DNA of 64,000 nt from Lantana camara (lineage: Eukaryota; Streptophyta; Magnoliopsida; Lamiales; Verbenaceae), in contig CM074858.1 in assembly GCA_037501455.1 (NCBI GenBank), positions 94,090,501 to 94,154,500 on the forward strand, in the 5' to 3' direction. Of this stretch, positions 38,301 to 49,997 are shown piece by piece. The notes beneath the pieces were generated by a model. The model was not told where the DNA came from. It did no database searches and saw only the letters and a list, made by a program, of their open reading frames with translations. Position 1 is the first letter of the stretch. The number at the start of each line of letters is the position of its first letter. A program made the translations under genes and the position numbers.

Positions 38301-39460
38301 TGATAGTTCTCGTCGTTCCGAACAACTTTCGTGAAGGGCCCGTTGCCAAAGAACCACCGGAAAAGGCCCCCATCCTCTACTGAAGTCAGCGCCGCCGCTG
38401 CCAAGCCTGAAACCACCGTCTCCGCTGCGATTCAGACCGATCTGAGGCCAGAAATGGATTCGAGAAGTCGAAAAGGGGTGAGAACCACCACCACCTCTCA
38501 AAATAGCCGTCGGAACGCGGTGCTATAGTAACGCACCACCGCTGCGCGAAGTTCAGGAGGCGTGTGTGCCGCCGTCGCCGCCCCAATGGCCGCGCCACCA
38601 GAACAAACGATACACCGTGATGTCCTCTTCCTAGCCTTGAGGCGCGAGTCGAAAAGTCACCGCCGAAAGCCACCGAAAAAGGCCGGCGAAGTCGTGGCAC
38701 CACTCCCCTCCGCCAATCACGACTGAAATCCGGCGAAAAGGCCCACCTCCGGTTGTCGTCGAGCTCTTCGAAATGGACTATCAATTCGTCGAATTCTGTA
38801 GAGAAACGGCCGATTCCGGATTGTGTGTGTGTGAACAGTGACGAGGGGGAGAGAGATCGCGAGAGAGAGAGAAAGAAAGAGCTGAAGTCTGCTGCGCTGG
38901 CATAAAAAATAAGGATCCGGGTATTTATCTGGGGTCCTTGTATGCGAAAACGGCCGAAAAAAGGGTTAACGGCGTCAGAATTGGGCAAACTCAGAGCCTA
39001 CGGACTCGTTTCGATGCCCCGAGGGCGTTGAAGGGGTCAAAGAGGTCAAAATCTCGATCGAACTAGCAGTGACCAAAAACCCCTAAAAAGAGAAAATTAC
39101 AAAGGGGCCTCCTAAACTCTAAAAGAGTTCAAAAGAGGGCCACGCAAAGCACAAAATCACATAATTAAACATATAAAAAGGTTGAAACGTGGCGTACCTT
39201 ATACGTCGAGCGAACGGGATGTTACAGTATATGCTTATGGCACATAGTTATAAAGCACATATTTAATGGAAAATGCAACACATAATCGAAAAGTTTGAAG
39301 TAAAACAAATTTCAACATATAAATTTTCAACATCTTGTATCAAACACCAACAATAGAGGTCAAGAATCAATGCAATGCATATGTTGACAATTAGTTCCTA
39401 TGTCGTACGACCTAAACTGACTCAATCACGACACGCGAGCTCCGGTTTTACAACCTGGAG

Positions 39461-39472
39461 GCTCTGATACCA
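39461..39472 (-). other. primer binding site of the minus-strand element
   Basis: GCTCTGATACCA is the exact complement of the TGGTATCAGAGC core that pairs with initiator Met-tRNA. It lies 8 bases from the LTR edge at 39481, fixing this edge as the 3' end of a 5' LTR. Confidence 0.9.
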
Positions 39473-39480
39473 CTTAAGGA

Positions 39481-39555
39481 TGTAGCACCCGAGCGCGAGG
39501 TACCACATCCCCCGCACCGAGACCCGACCCGCATATGAAATGGGAAGTCCATACA
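39481..39555 (-). repeat. 5' LTR fragment of the minus-strand element
   Basis: It starts TGTAGCACCCGAGC and is nearly identical to 25857-25931. It is cut at 39555 by the TGTAACGCCCC start of the next element; ATACA (39551-39555) is the expected left TSD of that insertion. Confidence 0.85.
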
Positions 39556-40208
39556 TGTAACGCCCCGTGTTTTCGTCATACAGGTACGTGTGCCACACAT
39601 GTGATTTTCTGAGAGTTAGGTTAATTATTTATTTAATCTCGTATTTGCAGGTGTTATTATTTGATAACCGTACTTGAATTATTTGATTTAATTGAATTAT
39701 GTGAAGTACATGAATTCTGTTCGCAAGCCATTTCATAACATATAAGTATTTCATAATATTCATTCATAATCATTTCATTAATTTTCTTCTAACTTGTGCA
39801 TATTCTATTTCATTTCATAAGCCTATTATATTTTCTATATACTTATATAGATATACTTGAAACTAATTTCATAAAATAAGTGATATCATATATATGCATT
39901 TCATGCCTACATTGTGAAACATGCATATTTATATATATACCATATATTTACATACTCACACAATCACAATATATAACTATAAGTAAATTATATATATATA
40001 TATATCATAGACATAATATCTAAGTTTTACTTTATATATATAACTATTATATCTATACATTATATACATATTATATATCAAATATCTTCATCTCACTTTA
40101 TACATACATAATTATATCATATAATTATGTACACATATACACAAGAACACACCCACACACTAAATCTCTAACACACACACACCTCTCTCTTTCTCTCAAA
40201 CCCTTCAC

Positions 40209-41041
40209 CTATGATGCACAGACACGGACATGACACGACACGGACACGGCGACACAGATTTTTTTAAAAATTTAGGACACGACACGGCTCCGACACGGCT
40301 ATATTATATATAAATAAATAAATTATATATATATATATATATAATTATATATTAATTTATATAAAATAAAATATTCAATATTACAAATTTAAAATAACAT
40401 GTACCATTTTCCAATTCAATATTTTAAGTCATTACAAATTATGTTAATAGATTTTTTATATAAAGCCCAATGCCTTAATATACAAAGTTGGAGAGTTGTG
40501 GGCCAAAAAGCCCAACCCCTTAATATTCAAAGTTGGAGACTTGGATGGTTCAAAATTTATAGCTGCCTTATTCTTAAGTCTTAACCCTAAAACGTAACTC
40601 TTCCGCCGCAACATTCATCTAACATTTCTACTCCAAATATCACCTCAGAGGTTCAACTTCAAGAAGTTCCAATAAATGCCCATTTTTCGTGCAGAAGAAA
40701 GCTGGATTGAAGAGCTTTGATCTGTTTCTGCCTTGCTTGTGCCCTTATCAAATTCTGGCATGAATTCAACCCATAAGTCACCCGCATCTGAATTCATCAA
40801 CACAAGGCGGTTGCTTCAATTTCTTCCGTCACCATAGCCACCACCATTACGGCCGCAGATGATGAATCCGACACTTCATGGATGAATCCGTGTCGAAGCC
40901 GTGTCGGGCACTCCGCTGCTGAGTGTCCGACACCGTGTCCGTTTTTTATTTATTTATTCAGATACAGATTAAGCGTGTCGGAGCCGTGTCCGTGTCCGAC
41001 ACTGCACGGTATCATTTTCCGGCGTGTCCGGGCATTAGAGA
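40209..41041. mobile_element. 833-bp non-autonomous DNA transposon insertion
   Basis: The empty site is seen in the 3' LTR (near 47556), so the limits are well defined. CCTTCAC is duplicated on both sides (40202-40208 and 41042-41048); an eighth base differs. The ends are imperfect inverted repeats (CTATGATGC..AGACACG against CTCTAATGC..GGACACG). Many GACACGG / CCGTGTC motifs cluster near both ends, as subterminal transposase-binding repeats do. A 7-8 bp target and this layout suggest hAT, but the superfamily is unproven. The centre is non-coding. Confidence 0.75.
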
Positions 41042-41387
41042 CCTTCACACACATACATCTCCATTTCGATCCAAGCAAGATGAAGTAGAAGGAGGAATCA
41101 AGACTTAATCATCATCTCCATCATTTCATTCTTCCATTCCTTCTTTTCCTTCCACTGTATATGTGTATATATATATTTGTGTATTTATTTGTATATATAT
41201 ATGTGGGTTTGAATTTTCTGGCAAGATTCATGGATTAATACTTGTTTTAATGAATTTTATAAGTGCCATATCATGTATTTTGATGTTTTTGTGAGTTATT
41301 TGGTTGGGGTGTTGTTTTGGGATGAATTTGGAGCATTCCCTTCGAGCCATATCTGATCCCCGCTCTTTTTTCGAACAGAGCATACCT

Positions 41388-41506
41388 AAACGGGCGTTTT
41401 GTTTCTCAGTTCATTCACCAAACGCCCGTGTAGAAAGCTTCTGCCTCATCTGCGCCTTTTCAAACGCCCATTTCTGCTTTCAGTACATTTTTCAAACAGT
41501 CGTTTC
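41388..41506. repeat. palindrome array, AAACGGGCGTTT type
   Basis: Four copies on alternating strands (AAACGGGCGTTT, AAACGCCCGTGT, AAACGCCCATTT, AAACAGTCGTTT), some eroded. The 3' LTR keeps better versions at 47895-48014, including CCAAACGGGCGTTTGG. Confidence 0.8.
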
Positions 41507-43519
41507 TCCCTCACACGAACTCCAATTGACCTGATTTTTGAACCGACGAAAACCTCGTGAAATGTAAAACACTCTCTAATTGGAATCACCTCAAAATCCT
41601 TTCTATTTTTTGAGTTATAATCAATCCATTTTGGTGTCGCCACTTTACCAGAAATCTGTACTCCTTCAACTTCGGACATACGCCATTTACTCCTAGTTTG
41701 GAACTAGAAAACGGGATATATATCATTTTAAAGGTCTATGTGTCTACTTTCATATCCAACAAACAAAACCCAATTTTAACTTCTAGAACTTAAGATATTC
41801 TTGTTTTACCACAACTTGTGCATTTCCGAAAATTGTCCGTTTTTGCCAAACTTCACCAAAGCCCCTCATATTGCAATCCTTTCACTTCCTTGGCTCCCAT
41901 ATGTGACTTGTGTGTATTACATACTTGTTTAGTTGATATTTATGTTATTATTTGACACTCTTTGAGTTTAATGCATCTTTCATATGTTAATTGAAGGTCA
42001 CACATGTTATATCACCTCATACTAATGCCGTGCGTCTTATTTGGTCTCATATTGAGTCTCCTCTCACGAGTACACATTGTTACTTTCTCTTGTACAGTTC
42101 ATCTCCAGGGCGGAGACTTCCGGATTAAATAAGCACCCGTATCAATCATGTTTCTTGTCTCGGGTTATTCCAGGTGAGGGTGTTTTTGTTCTAGTTAAGT
42201 ATTAAATCCATACAACCTTTATGTGATAAGTTTTGGCCAAAAACCTAAAGTATATATATATATATATATATTGATTTCAAAGTAAAGTCATCGAGTAAAT
42301 CTTTATCGAGTAAATATTTTCAAGGAATGAAGTATGAAATGAAATGTATTGAAATGTTCTAACGAATTGAAACGTTTTGGCGAGATAACGCACTTCATGT
42401 TCATGTTATTGGGCCCGGGGAAACGTGGGATTGGCGACCGGATCGGCATCGGGCCGATGGAAAGAACCCTTGCACGTAGTACCCACTGGGAATACCTCTG
42501 CGCGACCTAGGAGACGGGGAGGCGGAGTATTCCTGAGCCGATGGTTCCCATACCATCGGAGGAGCGGGTAGGAGTCATGAGCCCCCGTCTCATCCTACAC
42601 TAATTATCTCCCGCGACTGGGCTACCCCTGGCGGGGAGAAAGAATTGGATGGTTCGGGTCTGCAGGCCTGACCATCACCACTGAGGAAGAAGGTTGGACT
42701 GTATTGCTCCTGAATGTTACTGGACATAATGAATGACTGATTGATTGAATGATTGACTGCATGATCACATTTTAATAAATATTCCCTATTGATTGTATAC
42801 GGTCGGAGTAAGAATGAAGATTTATGCACGCTCACTCGTCGAGCCAATGATCACCCCCACTGAATCGAAAATGTTTATAAATGGATATAGTCATAAAGTC
42901 CGAGCATTGTTAGTCATTTTCTTACCCTTCGTGGGAACTAACTTCACTTAAAATGTTGCTCGGGATTTATGACTTGCATGCACGTGTTTCTACATATTTA
43001 TAAACAGCTCCTGCTCACTCAGTCTTCCAGAGACTGACCCCTCTTTCTCACTTTTCAGTTCTTTCAGGTCTTGCTAGGCGGAGGACGAGTTTTATTTCCT
43101 TGTCGAGTCACTTGTACACTCGAGTCACATTTTACATTGTATGATTTCACGGAAATCCCTTTATGTATTTAGGCCTGTGTGCCAATTATGAATTATGGTT
43201 GATTATTGATTCGGGACAAGTTGCATGCGTAGTTGAACCAGTTATTATGTTGCATGATGATTTTAATTTATGTATTGGAATTGTTGGGCGTGTAGCCATT
43301 ACTGAATTTTATTTTTGGTATCATTGCTTCCGCATTGCACTCATCAGGTTATTGAATTAATTGGTACATGGTTAAATTCCGCCTAGCCAGGGAGTTATTT
43401 TTATTTTGTCACCCGTTTGCTATGAGTTCGGTTCATGCTGGATCATCAATTTCATGCGTGGACTAGACTTGTAGTGTGGGGGATGTGGTGCCTATCGTCC
43501 CGGGTGCTACATCCTAAGG

Positions 43520-43531
43520 TGGTATCAGAGC
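43520..43531 (+). other. primer binding site of the non-coding element
   Basis: TGGTATCAGAGC, complementary to the 3' end of initiator Met-tRNA, 8 bases after the 5' LTR. Confidence 0.92.
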
Positions 43532-46500
43532 CCGGTTGCAAAACCGGGGTCTCTAGCGTCGTGTCGTGTCAAGTATAGGTCGAACGGCTTAGGAACAACG
43601 TGTCAACGTGCGCACCGCATTGATAATGAGCATGTATTATTGGAAATTTTGATGAATTATATGTTGAAATTTAAATTTTGTTGAATTAGTTGTTGCATTT
43701 TGCATCAATATGTGCTTTGGTGCGAAATATGTATCATTTGCATTTACTAACCGGCATGCATTTATATTTAAGTTTAGTTGTGACTGTAGATAATATTATC
43801 ACAACGACCCACGACCAATCTTCATGGTCACAACAACTTGTCATGGGTTTTCTTCCAAGTATGAGAAATTGAAGAAGAGTTTGGGGATTTAGGAGGATTC
43901 GGGTGATTGATGACCTTCATACCAACACTCTAGGTTGGGATCTTGGGCTTGAGATGAAAACTACATTTGGGGAGAAGACTTGGCATGGATAGGAAACCAT
44001 GATCATCAAGGCAAGGGAAGTGATTGAAGAATTGAAGGTTAAGATCCGGATAAGAAAACTCCAATAAGGTCAATAGATGGTAAGCAAGGTAAATTACTAA
44101 AGGACTTTTGAATAAATCAAGCCTTTGGAAGTTGAATTTAGAAGAGTTAGAGAAAGCCCATTAACGCGGTAGATATGATACAACTTCATGGAAGATATAG
44201 AGCAACCAAGGGAAACAATAAAGAAGGCAAAGGGCCTTTGGAGGGAAATTATGTGCTCAAGTGTAAGCAATTGGGGATGAGCCGCCTAACCAATTTGAAT
44301 TCCTAAGAGAAAAGTCAAGGGGACTTGATCAAGAAGAATTCGGGTTCAAAAATTACGAAAATTACGGACATTGAAGAAGATTTTAACATAGGAATCAGCA
44401 TGGGAAAGGACTCAAAAGGGCCGATTTCGGGAATGTAGAAGGATTGGGCTTAAGTGACAACTTCGGATTGAGGGAATCTTATCCCTTAATTTAGTGGGAA
44501 ATTAAGAATCAAATTCGAAGTAAGGAGATTTTTAAATTTTGGAATGGGCGAGATCGGGAAGAAAGAAATAGGTGGAGACACTTCGAGTTCTAAGAGAATG
44601 AAAAGTTTGAGAGCTTTGAGGTTCAAGGTTTAAGGTTGTAAGTAAAGTAGAGTTGTGGGATTTTGGGAATACGGGAGGATGCAAGAAGAATTAAAGAAGT
44701 TAGAAGACCGTGGGTATACAAGAAGTAGTCGATGAATTTGATCCGAGCTAAAGGTTTTCCTCTACGGTGAACGGTACTTGCATTCATAGCACGCGCATCG
44801 TACAATATATTAATTATTTTAATTTCATTTTATATTCGTTTAATTGAAGTAATTGGTCAAATGTGATGCATACCTTGATTGTCGGAAATATGCTACATGC
44901 GTCAAACATTCTTACCCGACATGCATAGTTTAGTGTTTGCTTGATAGGAGGTCTTCGTCGCTTTAGGTTTCATGTGCCATTTTGTACGAGTTATATTTGG
45001 GTCAAGAATGGATCTTGGATTGTGAACCAAACGAGGACGTAAAGAAAATTTGGAAGTTGGGGAGATCGAAGTAGAAACTGGAAAAGCGAGAACTGTGGGT
45101 GCCACCCTAACCAAATCCCTTCAAAGTGAATGTGAGCAAGAGTGCCGAGCACACCACATAACGAGAATCAATCATTATGTGAAAAGAGGAATTTAAGAAG
45201 TCAAGAATTTCGGGTTGAAGAAATGATAAACCAAGTTTAGCGTGCCAGGAAAGAAATTCTTAAGGGGGAGAGAGCGAAAAAGGAGTAAATCTAAATCTCC
45301 GGTTGAGATTGAAGGAGTACATCTAGGAGAACAACATAAATGTAAGAATTGATAATTACGGAATCCTATCAAAGTTGCAAGGGATAATTTGGAAATTTTA
45401 GTAATCGAGGAACGAATAAAGCTGACAGAATTAAAGCTTCAAGAGTTGTTGGAGGCCGTGTTGATAAGAAGGAAAAGTGTGATCGATGGGAACAAACCAA
45501 AGTCATCGATCTCTTATGTTGGTGGCGTACGAACTCAATCTCCCAAGGGTGGAAAAGGATGAGTTATATTGTGAATTTCAATTTCCGAGTTAATGGAGAC
45601 GAAGGAATTATGGAAATGATGAAGAGGAATGGATAAAGAAGCCGATCGGATCACCATATTCCGTGATGGATAGTGAGAGTCAATTCAACCGAGCGTTGAA
45701 AAGTGGATATCTACGAGGTGAGATAACGTGAATGAGTCGGGTTCCGGTTCGTTGGTCGTTTCTTCATGAAGAGCCGAGGACATTCCAAGGAAACAAACCA
45801 TCACCTGGGTTAGTAGAAATGAGCTCAAGTTTCTGAGATAGAGGGGATACAACTCGCCATGGAGAGTTAGAGATTGTAATTTGAATTTCCTGCAAGAGTG
45901 GTTCGAACAACTGGGAACCGCAAATATGACTCGTTAGGAAAAACGAGTTGATCGGGTTAGACAAAGAGAACACTTAAGAATTTGGAAGTGTAAAGATAGG
46001 AAAAAGAATCGAGACCGATTTACTTGAAAGATGGGATGGATTGATGACCGGGTATTTGTATAAGGATAAAAAAAAGGAACTCAAGTAAACAACCCAACGG
46101 ATGTATTGGCACGGGCAATGAGAGCATAATCATCAATTTTATTACTTCGGTGAACGGTACATCGAGCATTCATGGCATATGCATACATGCAACTTTAATT
46201 TGAACAATTTCATGATGTTATACGCCTTAATCACTAATTGTATTAATTGCTTTTGTATGATACTCAGTGTTTTTGATGTTCTACCTGTTCCTTGTGTGAT
46301 TGCTCGTTTAATTTTTATTTTGGGGGTTTTCCCTTTTCGTGTTTGTTGAGAGACGGGGTTCTCTCGTTGTTGTTTGAGAGACGGGGTTCTCTCATTTCTT
46401 GGTTGAGAGACGGGGCTCTCTCGTTGTTGCTTTCTACCTGTTTAGCTTGCCTCTGGCGCCAACTTAGCTTGCGAGTGTTTAGGCTTCTCGGTGAGATAAG

Positions 46501-46918
46501 GGCCGTGGATATTTCAAGAGCTGAGTTTCAACGATTGTACCGGAGTAGTAGATTCAGGATGGTTCGATCTTCTCAATATCGAACCCGAGCTTGGAAGCAT
46601 GAAGAGTTCGGTTAGGCTCATGGTTGTGAGTTAGTGGTTGTCTAAGGCACCATACTCATTTCAAACCGAGCCCCAAGAGTTAGGTCGTAATGGACTTGAG
46701 TTTGGACCCTCTTGTTATACAAGTCCTACTGAACCACTCGCTTAACACCTGATCTAGTTCGAGGACAAGCTTTCTCCGCAACGAGTCAAGACCCCTGTTG
46801 CTTGAAGAATTTTTCCGAACTAATTCCTATCGGGGTGTCGCGAACCCGCGTGGGATGAATACGGGGAAGTTGTGCTTGAGTCCAGAACTCGAGGCATAGG
46901 ACCTGAGGACAGGTCCTT
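43532..46918 (+). other. non-coding internal region of the LARD-like element
   Basis: There are no open frames of note and no gag-pol motifs. A module with CGGTGAACGGTAC and a nearby GCATTCATAGC/GGCATAT segment occurs twice, near 44766 and 46148. A purine tract CTTAAGGGGGAGAG occurs internally at ~45258 as well as before the 3' LTR. Three GAGAGACGGGGTTCTCTC hairpins lie at 46348-46422. The minus-strand relative shares this layout, which suggests selection on cis function or common descent from one non-coding ancestor. Confidence 0.75.
46348..46422. repeat. three GAGAGACGGGGTTCTCTC hairpins
   Basis: Three near-identical palindromes with a GGGG-type centre, about 28 bases apart. The older relative at 29691-29868 has about six. 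Confidence 0.9.
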
Positions 46919-46934
46919 CTTAAGGGGGAGAGGT
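46919..46934 (+). other. polypurine tract of the non-coding element
   Basis: CTTAAGGGGGAGAGGT directly before the TGTAACGCCCC start of the 3' LTR. Confidence 0.88.
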
Positions 46935-49900
46935 TGTAACGCCCCATGTTTTCGTCATACAGGTACGCGCGCCACACGTGTGATTTTCTGAGAGTTAGGT
47001 TAATTATTTATTTAATCTCGTATTTGCATGCATTACTATTTGATAACCTTACTTGAATTATTTGATTTAATTGAATTATGTGAAGTACATGAATTCTGTT
47101 CGCAAGCCATTTCATAACATATAAGTATTTCATAATATTCATTCATAATCATTTCATTAATTTTCTTCTAACTTATGTATATTCTATTTCATTTTATAAG
47201 CCTATCATATTTTCTATATACTTATATAGATATACTTGAAACTAATTTCATAAAATAAGTAATATCATATATATGCATTTCATGCCTACATTGTGAAACA
47301 TGAATATTTATATATATACCATATATTTACATACTCACATAATCACAATATATAACTATAAGTAATACATTTATATTTTATACATATAACTATTATATCT
47401 ATACATTATATACATATTATATATCAAATATCTTCATCACACTTTATACATACATAATTATATCATATAATTATGTACACATATACACAAGAACACACCC
47501 ACACACTAAATCTCTAACACACACACACGCACCTCTCTCTTTCTCTCAAACCCTTCACACACATACATCTCCATTTTGATCCAAGCAAGATGAAGTAGAA
47601 GGAGGAATCAAGACTTAATCATCATCTCCATCATTTCATTCTTCCATTCCTTCTTTTCCTTCCAAGGTATATGTGTATATATATATTTGTGTATATATTT
47701 ATATATATATGTGGGTTTGAATTTTGTGGCAAGATTCATGGATTAATACTTGTTTTAATGAATTTTATATGTGTCATATCATGTATTTTGATGTTTTTGT
47801 GAGTTATTTGGTTGGGGTGTTGTTTTGGGATGAATTTGGAGCCTTCCCTTCGAGCCATATCTGATCCCCTGCCCTTTCTTCGAACAGAGCATACCCAAAC
47901 GGGCGTTTGGGTTCTCAGTTCATTCACCAAACGCCCGTGTAGAAAGCTACTGCTTCATCCGCGCCTTTTCAAATGCCCATTTCTGCTTTTAGTACATTTT
48001 TCAAACGGGCGTTTATCCCTCACACGAACTCCAATTGACCTGATTTTTGAACCCACGAAAACTCTTGAAGTCTAGAACACTCTCCAATTGGAATCACCTC
48101 AAAATCCTTTCTAGTTTGTGAGTTATAATCAATCCATTTTGGTGTCGCCACTTTACCATAAATCTGCACTCCTTCAACTTCGGACATACGCCATTTACTC
48201 CTCGTTTCGAACTAGAATACGGGCCATATATCATTTTAAAGGTCTATGTGTCTAATTTTCTTTCCAACAAACAAAACCCAATTTTAACTTCTTGAACTTA
48301 AGATATTCTTGTTTTACCACAACTTACGCATTTCCGAAAATTGTCCGTTTTTGCCAAACTTCACCAAAGCCCCTCATATTGCAATCCTTTCACTTCCTTG
48401 GCTCCCGTATGTGACTTGTGTGAATTACATACTTGTTTAATTGATATTTATGTTATTATTTGACACTCTTTGAGTTTAATGCATCTTTCATATGTTAATT
48501 GAAGGTCACACATGTTATATCACCTCATACCAATGCCGTGCGTCTTATTTGGTCTCATATTGAGTCTCCTCTCACGAGTACACATTGTTACATTCTCTTG
48601 TACAGTTCATCTCCAGGGCGGAGACTTCCGGATTAAATAAGCACCCGTATCAATCATGTTTCTTGTCTCGGGATATTCCAGGTAAGGGTGTTTTTGTTCT
48701 AGTTATGTATTAAATCCATACAACCTTTATGTGACAGTTTTGGCCAAAAACCTAAAGTATATATATATTGATTTCAAAGTAAAGTTATCGAGTAAATCTT
48801 TATCGAGTAAATATTTTCAAGGAATGAAGTATGAAATGAAATGTATTGAAATGTTCTAACGAATTGAAACATTTTGGCGAGATAACGCACTTCACGTTCA
48901 TGTTATTGAGCCCGGGGAAACGTGGGATTGGCGACCGGATCGGCATCGGGCCGACGGAAAGAACCCTTGCACGTAGTACCCATTGGGAATACCTCTGCGC
49001 GACCTAGGAGATGGGGAGGCGGAGTATTCCTGAGCCGATGGTTCCCATACCATCGAAGGAGCGGGTAGGAGTCATGAGCCCCCATCTCATACTACACTAA
49101 TTGTCTCCCGCGACTGGGCTACCCCTGGCGGGGAGAAAGAATTGGATGGTTCGGGTCTGTAGGCCTGACCATCACCACGGAGGAAGAAGGTTGGACTGTA
49201 TTGCTCCTGAATGTTACTGGACATTATGAATGACTGATTGATTGAATGATTGACTGCATGATCACATTTTAATAAATATTCCCTATTGATTCTACACGGT
49301 CGGAGTAAGGATGGAGATTTATGCACGCTCACTCGCCGAGTCAATGATCACCCCCACTGAATCGAAAATGTTTATAAATGGATATAGTCATAAAGTCCGA
49401 GCATTGTTAGCTCTTTTCTTGCCCTTCGTGGGAACTAACTTCACTTAAAACGTTGCTCGGGATTTATGACTTGCATGCGCATGTTTCTATATATTTATAA
49501 ACAGCTCCTGCTCACTCAGTCTTCTAGAGATTGACCCCTCTATATATTTATAAACAGCTCCTGCTCACTCAGTCTTGCTATGCGGAGGTCAAGTTTTATT
49601 TTCCTTGTCGAGTCACTTGTACACTCGAGTCACATTTTACATTGTATGATTTAAGGGAAATCCCTTTATGTATTTAGGCCTGTGTGCCAATTATTAATTA
49701 TTGTTGATTATTGATTCGAGACAGGTTGCATGCGTAGTTGAACCCGTTATTATGATGCATGACGATTTTAATTTATGTATTGGAATTGTTGGGCGTGTAG
49801 CCATTACTGAATTTTATTGTTGGTATCATTGCTTCCGCATTGCACTCGTCAGGTTATTGAATTAATTGGTACAGGGTTAGATTCCGCCTAGCCAGGGAGT

Positions 49901-49997
49901 TGTTTTTATTTTGTCACCTGTTCGCTATGAGTTCGGTTCATGCTGGATCATCGATTTCATGCGTGGCCTAGACTTGTAGTGCGGGGGATGTGGTGCC
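46935..49997 (+). repeat. 3' LTR of the non-coding element, end truncated
   Basis: It starts TGTAACGCCCCATG. It lacks the 833-bp insertion and the last ~20 bases present in the 5' LTR. Around 49540-49580 a copy of the preceding ATATTTATAAACAGCTCC..GTCTT segment (49487-49522) replaces the sequence found in the 5' LTR, a small local rearrangement. Confidence 0.88.
47895..48014. repeat. palindrome array, AAACGGGCGTTT type (3' LTR)
   Basis: Counterpart of 41388-41506. The first (CCAAACGGGCGTTTGG) is a perfect-arm palindrome and the last (AAACGGGCGTTT) intact, whereas both are eroded in the 5' LTR. Confidence 0.82.

Larger units (their letters stand above)
32634..39226 (-). repeat. solo LTR (outer), TSD GTATA, interrupted by solo LTR 32752-35310
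   Basis: The left end is TGTAACACCCC and the right end GGGATGTTACA; it reads on the minus strand. The TSD GTATA is perfect (32629-32633 and 39227-39231). Its own length without the nested LTR is ~4.0 kb. Positions 37840-38900 are GC-rich. On the minus strand they follow a TATA-like ATAAATACCC (~38920) and a CT-rich tract (~38840-38880), as expected of a transcribed LTR leader. The longest frame there shows no domain. It is a different LTR type from the palindrome-array LTRs. Confidence 0.9.
29692..39555 (-). mobile_element. remnant of a minus-strand non-coding LTR retrotransposon, interrupted
   Basis: From the right: an LTR fragment (39481-39555), a complementary Met-tRNA primer site, 250 bases of internal DNA (39232-39460), then solo LTR 32634-39226 with its TSD, then the rest of the internal region (29692-32628). 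The internal DNA aligns in reverse with 43512-46430 of the plus-strand element: the post-PBS segment, the CGGTGAACGGTAC module and the GAGAGA palindrome array all have counterparts. No gag or pol motif is present. The 3' LTR is lost; the left edge joins the direct repeat at 29691. The 5' LTR is cut at 39555 by the plus-strand element. Confidence 0.75.
39556..43511 (+). repeat. 5' LTR of the non-coding element
   Basis: It runs from TGTAACGCCCCGTG to CCGGGTGCTACA and is directly followed by the primer site. It is 3,956 bp, of which 833 are a later insertion (40209-41041) missing from the 3' LTR. Apart from that and small indels near 39985 and 43040, it aligns with 46935-49997 with only scattered differences. 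It holds four AAACGGGCGTTT-type palindromes. Confidence 0.9.
39556..49997 (+). mobile_element. non-coding (LARD-like) LTR retrotransposon
   Basis: It has two long LTRs, a Met-tRNA primer site directly after the 5' LTR, a purine tract directly before the 3' LTR, and a 3.4-kb internal region without gag or pol. Such large derivatives keep only cis signals and must be moved by proteins from a coding relative. The 3' LTR lacks about its last 20 bases (ends GGTGCC at 49997) and joins the direct repeat at 49998, so the right TSD is gone. It was inserted into the LTR of a related element of opposite orientation. Confidence 0.85.

Noticed and set aside
38386..38988. 200-codon minus-strand open frame
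   Set aside because: It is Arg/Ser/Phe-rich without a motif, lies wholly in an LTR and reflects GC-rich composition; kept only as a composition finding.
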